The notes under the pieces were generated by a model, which did no database searches, was not told the DNA's origin, and was given only the letters and a program-made list of their open reading frames with translations. From Bifidobacterium thermophilum DSM 20210 (lineage in GTDB: Bacteria; Actinomycetota; Actinomycetes; Actinomycetales; Bifidobacteriaceae): DNA of 64,000 bases. The DNA lies in NCBI GenBank assembly GCA_000771265.1, contig JDUB01000008.1, positions 62,001 through 126,000 on the forward strand. The letters run 5' to 3'. The position numbers were made by a program, and so were the translations under genes. Shown here one piece after another: positions 1 to 9,216 of this stretch. Position 1 is the first letter of the stretch; every line of letters begins with the position of its first letter.

Positions 1-178
1 ATCAGCATTATCAGTATCAGGCATGTGATTACAGACCGACACAAGCTGTGTTCAATGCCACCGGTGATGTCATTCCCAACTGTCCCAGCGCAAGTCATTC
101 GGTATCAAGACTTTCTTCATCTGAATGAGTGTGGATCTAATCGGCGAAACATCTATAGTCACCGTTCTGCAAGCCTGT

Positions 179-200
179 TGATGTTTCACGTGAAACATCA
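179..200. other. parS centromere site 1
   Basis: Contains the canonical 16-base ParB target TGTTTCACGTGAAACA at 182-197. The perfect palindrome extends to 22 bases (179-200). ParB is expected to load here as a CTP-dependent clamp for origin segregation. Confidence 0.93.
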
Positions 201-350
201 GCCTCGTAGACTAATACGAACAATTCTTGATGTGAGCCCTCACCTTACGGAAATGTAAACACTAGCGAGAGAACTGAGAGAACGATATTGGAAGTAGAAC
301 AGTGCAGCAGGATGCTGGTGTACTGGTATTGATTACAACACCCGAACTAT

Positions 351-378
351 CGATGATGTTTCACGTGAAACATCATCG
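351..378. other. parS centromere site 2
   Basis: Canonical TGTTTCACGTGAAACA at 357-372, embedded in a 28-base perfect palindrome. The flanking arms (CGATGA / TCATCG) differ from those of the other two sites. Confidence 0.93.
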
Positions 379-1034
379 CTTCAACAGACAACTCGTAGTC
401 GAGTTTGTCACAGTATCCACAACTAGCAATATCAGGAAAGCAAGTCAGTGCATCAGTAGTTGAACATTCAAATTATACACAGAAAGCGAAATCATGGCAG
501 AGGCAACAAATGGAGGAATTCACCTATAAGTACATCATCCGACTCTCCTACTCCCAACATTGAGTCGCCAGCGTACAGGGAAATCGTGGTGCCGATGATG
601 CGACTAATCCATTGCAGGAGTGGACATGTCGTGATGCGAGTAATCATTCGCTGATTCATATCTGAAGGTCTGAAATTCGTGTTCGAACATAGTTTCATGC
701 CGGGAACTCGTGTGTCCACAATCGTTTCATGTATCCAATACTTGACGTACAGACGTAACCGAAAGAAGCACACCACATCGACACCCCGACTGCGCCGCGT
801 AATAGAGGCAACGGTGTCACCGCAATCGGCATACAAGCAAACAGGACGAATGCCTCTGCCGTTGAGACGGGACTGTGTTTCCACGAAGGACACGTTGGAT
901 GAGAAAACACGAAGTCAAAGGCGCTACGCCGTTCTAGTAATCGTCAACCCACAAAATTCGCAGGCATACCACCCGCACTATCATCGGTACTCAGCCACGG
1001 CTGATTCCAACATCGAGCCTTGCCCAACACGACA

Positions 1035-1068
1035 TTGGTGGAATGTTTCACGTGAAACATTCCACCAA
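1035..1068. other. parS centromere site 3 in a 34-base perfect palindrome
   Basis: Canonical TGTTTCACGTGAAACA at 1044-1059. The inverted symmetry runs nine bases further on each side (arms TTGGTGGAA / TTCCACCAA), giving an uninterrupted 34-base palindrome. It lies just downstream of rsmG, so it could also act as a cruciform or transcription terminator. Confidence 0.93.
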
Positions 1069-1246
1069 CATCATCCCGTTCCCGGTATCATCACACACTA
1101 TCGGTGAGATGTGAAATCAGCGGCATCCACAGTAATGGCCCAAGCATCCATCCACCGAGCGCACAACACCAAAACCGCAGGAATTCCGGGGTTCAACAGC
1201 TTCTGGCTATGCTGCGAAAAACCTCGAACCGAACACAGCGCGCTGT

Positions 1247-1945
1247 CTACATCTTGTCCACCAACACCACATGTGTCGGTTCAAGCCCCTCCCCCACGGG
1301 CGCGAGACACACACGGGCATGACCGCCGTGGAATTTTCGAATCATCTTCTCCGCCTTATCAAGTTCAACCTGTGCGGAACGACCTTTCAAAGCGATGAGT
1401 TGGCCGTGCGGCTTCAGCAACGGCAGGGTCCAACCGGAAAGCTTGGTCATCGGTGCAACTGCCCGGCAAGTAACCGCGGCGAACGGTTCGATATCATGCT
1501 TTCGAATCTGGTTGATGATCTCCTCTGACCGCGCACGCACAATCTTGACATTCTCAAGTCCGAGCTGCTTCACGCACTCCTCGAGCCACTCGACACGACG
1601 CTCCATAGGCTCAATAAGAGTGAACTCACAGTCAGGCAGGCATGCGGCTGCGACAATGCCAGGAAAACCGCCACCACTGCCGACATCGGCGACCCGCTTC
1701 TTGGCATCATGCGAAGTGACCTTACGAATGAAGGGCACCACAGCGGCCGAGTTCAGAATATGGCGTTCCCAGACAATATGAACATCCCGAGGCCCAATCA
1801 AACCACGGGGTTCACCTTCAGCCATGAGCTTGTCATGGAAGCGTTGCAACACCGGGTAGGCGTCGCCGAGAATCTGCTGCGGCAGCGAGGAACCATCAAG
1901 CTCGTCAACAACCGCATCTTGAGGTGTCTGTTCTTGTTCAATCAT
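1247..1945 (-). CDS. rsmG: 16S rRNA (guanine-N7) methyltransferase RsmG (GidB)
   Basis: 232 residues, usual size. RsmG methylates N7 of the guanine equivalent to E. coli G527 in the 530 loop of 16S rRNA, using S-adenosylmethionine; loss gives low-level streptomycin resistance. The sequence shows the family block [16 protein letters not shown] at about residues 51-66, the SAM-binding loop [10 protein letters not shown] at 87-96, and the downstream CRAVAP motif near 160. The start is supported by GAAGGA nine bases upstream. It is the last gene of the minus-strand block leading away from dnaA, after jag, with a 372-base gap between them. It lies next to the parS region, the usual place for this gene near actinobacterial origins. 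Confidence 0.97.
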   Translation of the reverse strand: MIEQEQTPQDAVVDELDGSSLPQQILGDAYPVLQRFHDKLMAEGEPRGLIGPRDVHIVWERHILNSAAVVPFIRKVTSHDAKKRVADVGSGGGFPGIVAAACLPDCEFTLIEPMERRVEWLEECVKQLGLENVKIVRARSEEIINQIRKHDIEPFAAVTCRAVAPMTKLSGWTLPLLKPHGQLIALKGRSAQVELDKAEKMIRKFHGGHARVCLAPVGEGLEPTHVVLVDKM

Positions 1946-2317
1946 GAATGCACGTCCTTCTGTAATGATTTCAATGTACTCGAATCACCGGATGATACAT
2001 ATACAGCTATTTATCAGCTCTCATTCAGTAGGAGTTAAACACAATCGGCCGCATCGGCCGCATTCCACGATCGATCACAATTCGCGGCAACCGGTTGCAC
2101 CAAACTCATCCACGACCAACAGCAAACAACAGCAACCAACCGCACAACCATTCCAAACACCAGCAACACCTCTCCACGCGGCCAATCACCGAAGTCAACC
2201 ATCATCCGTTTCAAAGAGAATGCGGCTGTGCAAACACGCAGCACTCAGCAGCTACGCATTCACACAACCGCATTCAGCATCAAAGCCCATCACCAGACGA
2301 GCCAAAAACCACTGAAA
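1946..2317. other. Intergenic region between rsmG and jag
   Basis: No gene is supported. A short direct duplication of CGGCCGCAT occurs around 2046-2064. The region presumably carries the rsmG promoter (minus strand) and the jag 3' end; I saw no clear terminator. Confidence 0.5.
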
Positions 2318-2884
2318 TCAGGCTTCGACGTCACCTGTTTCATCAGCTTCGTCATCATATTCATCATCGTAATGCTGATCATCATCGACAGCGGAAGCCT
2401 TGAGATAAATGGTGACATGACGGTTCGGTTCCTCACCGTGCGAACGGGAGCGCAACCCCTCTTCGCGGACCAGATCATGGACCACCTTGCGTTCGAAGGA
2501 ATTCATCGGCTTCAAATCGACAGGCTCGCCGGTCTCGCGCACTTCGTCGATGGCATCAAGCGCAATATCGCGCAGGTGCTGACGCTTGTGCTTGAGGAAT
2601 CCGTCAACATCCACAATGAGATGTGATCGCTCACCCGTCTTCTGCTGCACCGCAAGCCGTGACAGCTGCTGCAGGGCATCCACCACCTCGCCGTTCTTGC
2701 CAACCAGATGCTTGATGTCGTCGTCATCATCGGCAACAATCTGCACAACGGGTCGGTTGTTGCGAATGCCCATCTCGATATCACCGTCATAATCGGCGAT
2801 GTCGAGAAGTCCTTCAAGATAATCCGCGGCGATATCAGCTTCCTCATTGAGCTGGTCGATCGTCTTTTCATCATCCTGTGCCAT
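2318..2884 (-). CDS. jag: Jag/KhpB-type RNA-binding protein (KH + R3H domains)
   Basis: 188 residues from the chosen start. A KH-II domain with the GxxG loop GKNG (in HLVGKNGEVVDALQQL) is followed by an R3H domain (FERKVVHDLVREEG...PNRHVTIYLK). The C-terminus is a strongly acidic tail rich in Asp/Glu. Family members (Jag, EloR, KhpB) bind RNA and affect cell elongation and division; they sit beside yidC in most Gram-positives, as here. A longer in-frame start at 2944 exists, but the ATG at 2884 has AAGGAG correctly spaced upstream and gives the typical N-terminus MAQDDEK, so I prefer it. Confidence 0.93.
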   Translation of the reverse strand: MAQDDEKTIDQLNEEADIAADYLEGLLDIADYDGDIEMGIRNNRPVVQIVADDDDDIKHLVGKNGEVVDALQQLSRLAVQQKTGERSHLIVDVDGFLKHKRQHLRDIALDAIDEVRETGEPVDLKPMNSFERKVVHDLVREEGLRSRSHGEEPNRHVTIYLKASAVDDDQHYDDEYDDEADETGDVEA

Positions 2885-3053
2885 GTGGTACTCCTTGTCG
2901 GCTGTATAGGTCAAGTCTAATGGATGGACGGAAATTCGCCGCATCTGAGCGCATCACAAATGTTGTTCGGCGCATCCGTCTTCATGTCGGGGGTTCAGGC
3001 TCCTGCAGGGGTTACACCCGGCGTCGCGGCTGATACCATGCCGTCAACGCACA

Positions 3054-3089
3054 GGTGGCGCCGGTATAGCCTGACATACCGGCGCCACC
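3054..3089 (-). terminator. Hairpin terminator candidate after yidC
   Basis: A perfect 14-bp stem (GGTGGCGCCGGTAT at 3054-3067 with its complement at 3076-3089) and an 8-base loop lies 7 bases beyond the yidC stop. The following bases are not U-rich, so intrinsic termination may be weak. Confidence 0.6.
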
Positions 3090-3095
3090 ATGGGA

Positions 3096-4103
3096 TTATT
3101 TCTTTTTCTTGCGCTTCGGCTGCTTGCGCTGGAACCCTTCGGTCTCACGACGGGCGGCCTCATCCTTGGCCTTCTGCAGTTGCTCTTCCTCGAGCGACGG
3201 CTCACCGGCGCGCTTACGACGGGCGTTCTCACGCTTGTGATCGCGGATTTCCTTGTCTTCCGCAGCGGGCGACCCCGGAGTTGGGAAGGTGTAAATCTGC
3301 CACAACGACCGCAGGAAATTGCACACGTTGTTGGTAAGCCAGTAAATCAGCACTGCGAACGGGAAGTTCAAACCGGAGAAGATGTACATGATCGGGAACA
3401 TCCAGGTCATCGCCTGCTGCATGCGGTATTGCTGGCCCTGCATCGAAGCTCGGGGCAGGTTGCGCCGCATGTTGTAAAACTGCATGAGCCACATAAAGAA
3501 GCACATGAGCGCGATGAAGATGCCGATGACAATCTTCGCATGCATATCGGCGTGCATAAAGCGCGTGGTTATGTTCACACCGAAGTTCGAGCTGTCGGAG
3601 AACTGCTGCGCGGTGGCCTTATCAAAGGCGCCGAGCGGAGCGCGCTTGCCCTTGGCGATGTATTCGATGGCGGAGAGCACATAGAACATGCACATGAACA
3701 CAGGGCCCTGGATGAGCATCGGCAGGCAGGATCCGGCGGGGTTGGCGTCGTTGTCCTGATAGAGTTTCATGAGCTCGCGGCTCATGGCGTCCTTGCTGGC
3801 CTGGTCGTTCTTGCCCTTGTACTTGTTCTGGATGTGCTGCATTTTCGGCTGGAGCGCCTGCATCTTGCGCATCGAACGCATCTGCTTGATGAAAATCGGC
3901 AGAATGCACGCATGCACCACGATCACCAAGAAGATGATGGAGAGCACCCAAGAAACACCGACGGCGGGCATGCCTAGCAGTGTCAGGAACTTGTGGAAGA
4001 TGGCCATGATTTGGGTCATCAGCCATTCGACCGGGGTCAACAGCTTGTACAGCCAGCCCCAAAAGCCGCTGTCAAGCAAGAACTGATCAGTATTGGTATT
4101 CAT
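3096..4103 (-). CDS. yidC: Membrane protein insertase YidC (Oxa1 family)
   Basis: 335 residues. Inserts and folds inner-membrane proteins with or without SecYEG. It is the Gram-positive type without a large extracytoplasmic P1 domain: N-terminal hydrophobic segments, the conserved hydrophobic core (VSWVLSIIFLVIVVHACILP), the coiled hairpin region MRSMRKMQALQPKMQHIQ, then further membrane spans including FIALMCFFMWLMQF and FPFAVLIYWLTNN. The tail is long, hydrophilic and very basic, ending in KRKKKK, as in species where the tail contacts ribosomes. It follows yidD and rnpA closely, so it probably belongs to the rpmH-rnpA-yidD-yidC block. The lack of a lipobox fits actinobacterial members. Confidence 0.97.
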   Translation of the reverse strand: MNTNTDQFLLDSGFWGWLYKLLTPVEWLMTQIMAIFHKFLTLLGMPAVGVSWVLSIIFLVIVVHACILPIFIKQMRSMRKMQALQPKMQHIQNKYKGKNDQASKDAMSRELMKLYQDNDANPAGSCLPMLIQGPVFMCMFYVLSAIEYIAKGKRAPLGAFDKATAQQFSDSSNFGVNITTRFMHADMHAKIVIGIFIALMCFFMWLMQFYNMRRNLPRASMQGQQYRMQQAMTWMFPIMYIFSGLNFPFAVLIYWLTNNVCNFLRSLWQIYTFPTPGSPAAEDKEIRDHKRENARRKRAGEPSLEEEQLQKAKDEAARRETEGFQRKQPKRKKKK

Positions 4104-4106
4104 CGA

Positions 4107-4418
4107 TCAGGCCATCTCCTTCGTGTGCGAGGCCAGTGGCGTCAGTCGTGGCTCCTCATGGGCCTTCGACCAGGAATATCGATAGAACAGCGAGAAACGC
4201 TGCGGAACGTCGTCAATACCGCCGCGACTCCAGGGGCGACATCGCAGCAGACGCAACAATGCCAGTGTTCCGCCACGCACTATGCCGAAACGTCGAATTG
4301 CTTGCAAGGCATAGTTCGAGCACGTCGGATAGTACCTGCACCGTGCCGGCGTATTCGCAGAGATATTCCTCTGATACCAGTGGATGGCTCGAATCGCGGC
4401 TTGCGTTGCAGTTGACAT
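4107..4418 (-). CDS. yidD: Membrane protein insertion efficiency factor YidD
   Basis: 103 residues. Shows the full YidD signature: CRYYPTCSNYALQAI near residues 27-41, then GIVRGGTLALLRLLRCRPWSRGG. The family is a small membrane-associated accessory to YidC that assists membrane protein insertion. It lies between rnpA (9-base gap) and yidC (3-base gap), the standard order, and is almost certainly co-transcribed with both. Confidence 0.95.
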   Translation of the reverse strand: MSTATQAAIRAIHWYQRNISANTPARCRYYPTCSNYALQAIRRFGIVRGGTLALLRLLRCRPWSRGGIDDVPQRFSLFYRYSWSKAHEEPRLTPLASHTKEMA

Positions 4419-4427
4419 ATCGACCGC

Positions 4428-4868
4428 TTACTTACCTTGGGCCACCCGTGCGCCGACGGACGCGAACAATCGCTCGACCTGGCGGTCAAGGGATTCAAAT
4501 GGCGCGTGCGCTGCTGATGGTTTCGCCCGCATGACGATGTCGCAATGATCGGGCAATAATTGCTCGTGATTCCGCGCCAAGACGCGGAACCTGCGTTTTA
4601 CCTTGTTGCGGGTTACGGCGTGCCCCACCGATTTGGATACGGCGAGCCCAAGACGTCGGTGCGATGGTGTTCCAAGCGTTGAGCCAGTGGAATCCATACG
4701 CCCGGCCCTCTCAGTGGACTGGGCGTTTGGGGTGCTGATAGCGCCCAATTGGGTGCATGAATGTGAATCGTCGCGCACCAGATAGTGCACGACGATGTCA
4801 TGGTCGCTGACTTTACGGCGACGTTTCAGCACGGTGACGAAGTCACGGTGACTTGTAAGCCGCTCCAC
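4428..4868 (-). CDS. rnpA: Ribonuclease P protein component, with an internal insertion
   Basis: 146 residues, longer than the usual 110-125. RnpA binds the RNA subunit of RNase P and helps mature tRNA 5' ends. The N-terminal part ([17 protein letters not shown]) and the RNR-type signature [22 protein letters not shown] are intact. Between the first strand ([11 protein letters not shown]) and [10 protein letters not shown] there are about 37 extra residues (35-71, about 4656-4766), rich in Ser, Thr and Gly, where other family members have a short loop. The gene is in frame through the insert, so it is probably functional with a flexible loop. Confidence 0.95.
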   Translation of the reverse strand: MERLTSHRDFVTVLKRRRKVSDHDIVVHYLVRDDSHSCTQLGAISTPNAQSTERAGRMDSTGSTLGTPSHRRLGLAVSKSVGHAVTRNKVKRRFRVLARNHEQLLPDHCDIVMRAKPSAAHAPFESLDRQVERLFASVGARVAQGK

Positions 4869-4884
4869 TGCTCAGTTCGCCGGT

Positions 4885-5019
4885 TCAGGCAGACAGGGTC
4901 TTGCGGCCCTTGGCGCGACGACGGTTGATGACGGCGCGGCCGGAACGGGTACGCATACGTGCGCGGAACCCGTGCTTCATGTGACGACGGCGGTTATTGG
5001 GCTGGAATGTCCTCTTCAT
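4885..5019 (-). CDS. rpmH: 50S ribosomal protein L34
   Basis: 44 residues beginning [19 protein letters not shown] and ending in GRKTLSA, a canonical L34 of normal length and basic composition. The ATG at 5019 is preceded by GGGAG. It is the first gene of the minus-strand rpmH-rnpA-yidD-yidC block and lies divergent to dnaA, the almost universal arrangement. Confidence 0.97.
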   Translation of the reverse strand: MKRTFQPNNRRRHMKHGFRARMRTRSGRAVINRRRAKGRKTLSA

Positions 5020-5375
5020 AATTTACGCTCCCGGTTTTTCAGCCATGCAAAAGCACGGCTCCTCATGAGTCAAGCTCTACTAAACTACTCTCACCCCTAC
5101 CCATTCGTCAACACGACACAGCATGTGGATAATTCTTCGGAGTTTTCCACATCGCTTACCAACCGGCGAATCAATCCCCACAATTCCCGAAAAACGTTGC
5201 AATCACAACGAAACCGAGGGGAAAGTTATCCACAAATTACACTGATGTTATTCACATTTCAGCAATTTCAACACGCAAGGCTGTGGATAACTTCCCGGAT
5301 TCGGTGTAAACATACACTACGGTATTGTTCTCATATACGGACGGGAACACGAGGTATGCACGAAAGGATGGCCGC
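5020..5375. other. oriC: oriC, left part: rpmH-dnaA intergenic region with DnaA boxes
   Basis: Perfect DnaA boxes (TTATCCACA or complement) occur at 5124-5132 (-), 5226-5234 (+) and 5282-5290 (-), with a one-mismatch box at 5248-5256 (TTATTCACA). The stretch from about 5220 to 5270 is AT-rich relative to its surroundings. The region must also hold the divergent rpmH and dnaA promoters, so DnaA probably autoregulates here. Confidence 0.85.
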
Positions 5376-7298
5376 ATGGCGAACAGCTCGCAAGATCCGG
5401 CGACCCAGGCCGTGCATATCTGGTCGGATGTGCTCGCCGTTCTCAAGCATGATGCATCATTGACCGCACGGGACAAGGGATGGTTCGAAGGTGTCATTCC
5501 CGAAGCCGTGTTCGGCACCACCATCGTGCTCACGGTCACCAACGCCGCGACGCAGAAGGCGTTACAGACCGACCTCAACCAGCCTCTGCTCAAAGCGCTC
5601 AAATTGTGCACCGGAATGGACATGTTCCCGGCGTTCAAGATTGAGCCGCACCCCGAGCCGCTCGCCCCGCAGCCGGACATCACCATGCCCGACGCCACGC
5701 CGAGGCCCGACGCCCAAGGGGAAATCTCTTACGCCGGCCACACCAATGTCCCAACCGGGCAGCAGCAGTCGGCCGCGCAACAACCTTCCGTCCAGCAGAC
5801 CCCGGCATGGGGATCGGGACAGGCTTCGCAGCCCCAATTCGCCGAGTTCCAGCAACCCGCGATGATGCCTCACCAGGCCACGCATCCGGTGCAGTCCGAG
5901 ACGACGATGCATCAGGACCGCGGCCAGATGCCTGGCCAATATCAGCAATCATCCGGATTCAACGAACAGCACGGCGCCGATGCATATAGCCCGTATGCCC
6001 CCGGATATCAGCAGCCGGCAGCCCAGTCGCAACAAATGGGGCAACCGACCGGCGCCGCGATATACGAGCAACAACCAGTGCACTATGGCGCAGACCAACC
6101 GGGCTCTGCAGCGGCCATGCCGTCTACTGCCGCCCAGCACCAAGCACCGGCGCCCAGCACGAATCAGCCCGAAATCCCGCCAACCGTGCCCTCCGGCGTG
6201 CCGAATCGGGAGAATTTCAATATCGACCAGCATCGACCCGCCCTCGATCCGGAAACCCATCTCAACAAGAACGCGACCTTCGAAACCTTCGTCCCAGGCG
6301 ATTCCAACCGTTTCGCGCGTACCGTCGCCATGGCGGTGGCAGAGGGATCTGGCAAGGATTTCAACCCGTTGTGTATCTATGGCGGCTCCGGATTGGGCAA
6401 AACCCATTTGCTCAACGCCATCGGCAATTACGCGCTGATCAAGGACCCCACGCTCAAAGTGCGGTACGTCACCAGCGAGGAATTCACCAACGAATTCATC
6501 GAAGCGCTGCAGAACCCGAACCAGTCCCAAGGCCAAATCGCCGATTTCAACCGACGTTACCGTGAAGTCGACGTCCTGCTCATCGACGATATCCAGTTCC
6601 TCGGCGGCAAGGAAGCGACACTCGACAGCTTCTTCCACACCTTCAACACCTTGTATCAGGCGAACAAGCGCATCGTAATTGCATCCGATGTGGCGCCGAA
6701 GAACCTCAAAGGCTTCGAGGCCCGCCTGATTTCACGATTCGAATCCGGCCTGACCGTGGATGTCAAACCGCCGGATCTGGAGACCCGCATCGCGATTCTG
6801 CGCATGATCGCCTCGATGAACCATATGCAAATACCGAACGATGTGCTCGATCTCATCGCCGAACGGTTCACTGAGAACATCCGCGAGCTGGAAGGCGCGC
6901 TGACACGAGTCTCCGCAGTGGCGTCACTGAATAACCAGCCGGTGACTCGTGCGCTTGCCGAGCAGACCCTGCAGGACTTCTTCTCAACGGATGTGGAGAT
7001 CAAACCCACCGATATCATCACCCAGGTGGCAAAGTACTTCCACCTGACCTTTGACGATCTCGTGGGGCGCGCACGCACGAAGAACATCGCGCTGGCGCGG
7101 CAGATCGCCATGTATCTCGCCCGTGAGATGACCAGCATGAGCCTGGTCGATATCGGCGAGGTATTCGGAGGGCGCGACCATACGACGGTGATGCACGCCT
7201 ACACGCGTATCAGCGACGAGATGAAAGAAAAGCAGGAGACGTACAACTACGTCATGGAGTTGACTGTTCGTCTCAAGCATCATTCCGCCGAACAATAA
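5376..7298 (+). CDS. dnaA: Chromosomal replication initiator protein DnaA
   Basis: 640 residues from the ATG at 5376, which has GAAAGGA seven bases upstream; an in-frame TTG at 5325 would add 17 unconvincing residues. Domain I is about 1-95. Domain II is an exceptionally long Gln/Pro/Ala-rich linker, about 95-300. Domain III is the AAA+ ATPase with Walker [10 protein letters not shown] at 336-344 and Walker B LLIDDIQF at about 401-408. Domain IV ends in the DNA-binding helix-turn-helix with GGRDHTTV at 598-605. It binds the flanking DnaA boxes, opens the origin and recruits helicase. Most DnaA proteins are 440-520 residues; the extra length is all in the linker, a known trend in actinobacteria. 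Confidence 0.98.
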   Translation: MANSSQDPATQAVHIWSDVLAVLKHDASLTARDKGWFEGVIPEAVFGTTIVLTVTNAATQKALQTDLNQPLLKALKLCTGMDMFPAFKIEPHPEPLAPQPDITMPDATPRPDAQGEISYAGHTNVPTGQQQSAAQQPSVQQTPAWGSGQASQPQFAEFQQPAMMPHQATHPVQSETTMHQDRGQMPGQYQQSSGFNEQHGADAYSPYAPGYQQPAAQSQQMGQPTGAAIYEQQPVHYGADQPGSAAAMPSTAAQHQAPAPSTNQPEIPPTVPSGVPNRENFNIDQHRPALDPETHLNKNATFETFVPGDSNRFARTVAMAVAEGSGKDFNPLCIYGGSGLGKTHLLNAIGNYALIKDPTLKVRYVTSEEFTNEFIEALQNPNQSQGQIADFNRRYREVDVLLIDDIQFLGGKEATLDSFFHTFNTLYQANKRIVIASDVAPKNLKGFEARLISRFESGLTVDVKPPDLETRIAILRMIASMNHMQIPNDVLDLIAERFTENIRELEGALTRVSAVASLNNQPVTRALAEQTLQDFFSTDVEIKPTDIITQVAKYFHLTFDDLVGRARTKNIALARQIAMYLAREMTSMSLVDIGEVFGGRDHTTVMHAYTRISDEMKEKQETYNYVMELTVRLKHHSAEQ

Positions 7299-7893
7299 GC
7301 CCTGCCCCCGCCCGGTCAACCAAGCTGTGCCCGGGACGCGTGCCGGTTTGAAATGCGCCTTACGGGCAGTCCTATCAGGTGTCCTATCAGAGTGACGTCT
7401 TGCGTCCGATCTCACGTTCCATGCGAGACAACGACGCTCACAGCAGGATTTTCCTCTTTTCCAAATCATCCACCGTGGTGGATACGACACACCGGGACTG
7501 TGGAGAAATCAGAAAAAAGTTATCCACCACGTTATTCACAATTGTGGGTAAACTGTGCGAATAACTCGTGGGCAACCTCAGAAAAGCTGTGGATAACTCG
7601 TGGATGATTCGGCTTCCGGTGTGGATAACTTTTCGACGACCTTCTCGCTGTGGATAACTCTCAGGGTTATGCACAGAGTATTCAGAAGTTATCCACATTT
7701 GACAGGTGATTGTGAAGTCTTGCCGCTGTAGGCCTGCATACACTTATCCACACTATCCACCGGAATTATTACGAAGGCTATTGTTCTCTTACGTATCATC
7801 ATCGACATCATCATGGCGCATGCTTCGCACGAATGATTCTGGCCGGAAAGTCCGGCTAGAATAGCCACAGAACACCAATCGAAACGAGGAAGC
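7299..7893. other. oriC: oriC, right part: dnaA-dnaN intergenic region with dense DnaA boxes
   Basis: Perfect TTATCCACA boxes (either strand) lie at 7588-7596 (-), 7620-7628 (-), 7649-7657 (-), 7689-7697 (+) and 7744-7752 (+). Near matches lie at 7520-7528 (TTATCCACC), 7532-7540 (TTATTCACA), 7543-7551 (TGTGGGTAA) and 7667-7675 (TTATGCACA). AT-rich runs around 7500-7560 are candidates for the unwinding element. This is the denser half of the bipartite origin and also the leader of dnaN. Confidence 0.9.
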
Positions 7894-9018
7894 ATGAAAG
7901 TCGAAGTGAACACGACCTCGCTTGCGGACGCTGTCGCATGGACCACGCGGGTCATCGATGCACGTCCAGCAAGCCCTATCCTTGCAGGCATCAAGCTGGA
8001 GGCCATTGACGGAACGCTCCAACTGTCTGCATTCAACTTTGAGATTTCGGCGCGCGATCACATCGAAGCTGGAGTCGATGAATCAGGCAGCACCGTGGTC
8101 CAGGGCAAGATTCTCGCGGACATTACCAGGTCGTTGCCTTCCGAGAAGACATATCTAGCCACTGAAAACTCGACGCTGATTATCACTTCGGGCAAGAGTA
8201 AGTTCACCATGCAGCTCATGCCGGAAAGCGAATATCCCGATCTACCGGTCGTTCCGCCGATTTTGGGCAAAGTTGACGGGGAAACCTTCCATCAGGCGGT
8301 GGATCAGGCGTGCGTGGCCGTTTCACGCGAAGAAACTCGGCCGGTACTGACCGGCGTATTCATGCAGTTCGAAGGCGACAAGGTCATCATGACCTCGACC
8401 GACCGGTTCCGTCTGTCCCGCGCGACGTTCACTTGGTCGCCGGAGAATCCGGATGTCTCGACCAACACCTTGCTGCGCGGTTCGCTGTTGCGCGACATCG
8501 CCAAAACGTTGAACGAAAGCCAAAACGTCACCATCAACTTCAGCCAGGACAACCCCTCACTCATCGGCTTTGAAAACGCCGGCCGGGTGTCCACTTCCCA
8601 ACTGATTGATGGTGAGTTCCCTGCAATCGACAGGTTGTTCGCCGACGAATATCCGATTCAGGCGGTCATCGACAAACAGCAGCTGATCAACTCGATCAAG
8701 CGTGTCTCGCTGGTAGCAGAGCGCAACGCACCAATCCGCATGGCGTTCTCCGGTAGCGAGTTGACGCTGAGCGCCGGTGTCGCCGACGAAAATCAGGCGA
8801 GCGATGTGCTCGATGTCGATTTTGACGGCGATGACATCACCGTTGCATTCAATCCGTCCTATCTGATTGAGGGATTGAGCGCAATCGCCGAACCGTTCGT
8901 GCGCATGAAGATGACGACAGCGGTGAAGCCGGTTGAGTTCAACGGCCAGCAGGAGCAAGATTCCGACGAATCGATGGATTACCGGTATCTGCTGGTTCCG
9001 ATGCGCTTCAGCAACTGA
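7894..9018 (+). CDS. dnaN: DNA polymerase III beta subunit (sliding clamp)
   Basis: 374 residues, normal length for the three-domain clamp that dimerises into a ring and tethers polymerase III. The N-terminus MKVEVNTTSLADAVAWTTRVI and the C-terminal YRYLLVPMRF are typical of actinobacterial clamps. GAGGA precedes the ATG. It lies between the origin and recF, and the hairpin at 9053-9094 follows it. Confidence 0.97.
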   Translation: MKVEVNTTSLADAVAWTTRVIDARPASPILAGIKLEAIDGTLQLSAFNFEISARDHIEAGVDESGSTVVQGKILADITRSLPSEKTYLATENSTLIITSGKSKFTMQLMPESEYPDLPVVPPILGKVDGETFHQAVDQACVAVSREETRPVLTGVFMQFEGDKVIMTSTDRFRLSRATFTWSPENPDVSTNTLLRGSLLRDIAKTLNESQNVTINFSQDNPSLIGFENAGRVSTSQLIDGEFPAIDRLFADEYPIQAVIDKQQLINSIKRVSLVAERNAPIRMAFSGSELTLSAGVADENQASDVLDVDFDGDDITVAFNPSYLIEGLSAIAEPFVRMKMTTAVKPVEFNGQQEQDSDESMDYRYLLVPMRFSN

Positions 9019-9052
9019 GTCTGGACTGGGCATCTGAGCCCCAATCAGGCAA

Positions 9053-9094
9053 TCGCCGTCGGCAAGGTGGTGTGGATAACCCTGCCGACGGCGA
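9053..9094 (+). terminator. dnaN 3' hairpin with a DnaA box in its loop
   Basis: CGCCGTCGGCA at 9054-9064 pairs with TGCCGACGGCG at 9083-9093, plus one flanking pair. The loop holds a perfect DnaA box on the minus strand (TGTGGATAA, 9071-9079). A short A/T-containing stretch follows. It may terminate dnaN and/or bind DnaA. Confidence 0.6.
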
Positions 9095-9216
9095 AATCCT
9101 TGTCTGGGCGCGATCGTACTGAACGGCGAGGCGCTGCGGAATTCTTCCGCTGCCGTACCGCTATGGCGGTCGTCCACGGGAAACCCTCTCAAACACGGAA
9201 TATGACAATTCGACAG

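Larger units (their letters stand above)
1..1246. other. Gene-poor, AT-richer region carrying parS sites
   Basis: Only short, overlapping open frames without recognisable motifs or good ribosome binding sites are present, so I call no gene. The base composition is clearly AT-richer than the flanking coding DNA. Three perfect parS sites are the only features I can support. In related genomes parA/parB lie beside rsmG; here they would have to lie to the left of the window. Confidence 0.7.

Noticed and set aside
679..1107. 142-residue open frame in the parS region
   Set aside because: No motif, no binding site, and it spans a parS palindrome; overlapping frames on both strands are of similar length.
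8319..8337. A further parS-like site in dnaN (GTTTCACGCGAAGAAAC)
   Set aside because: It has mismatches in the central CACGTG and lies in coding sequence; not a credible ParB site.
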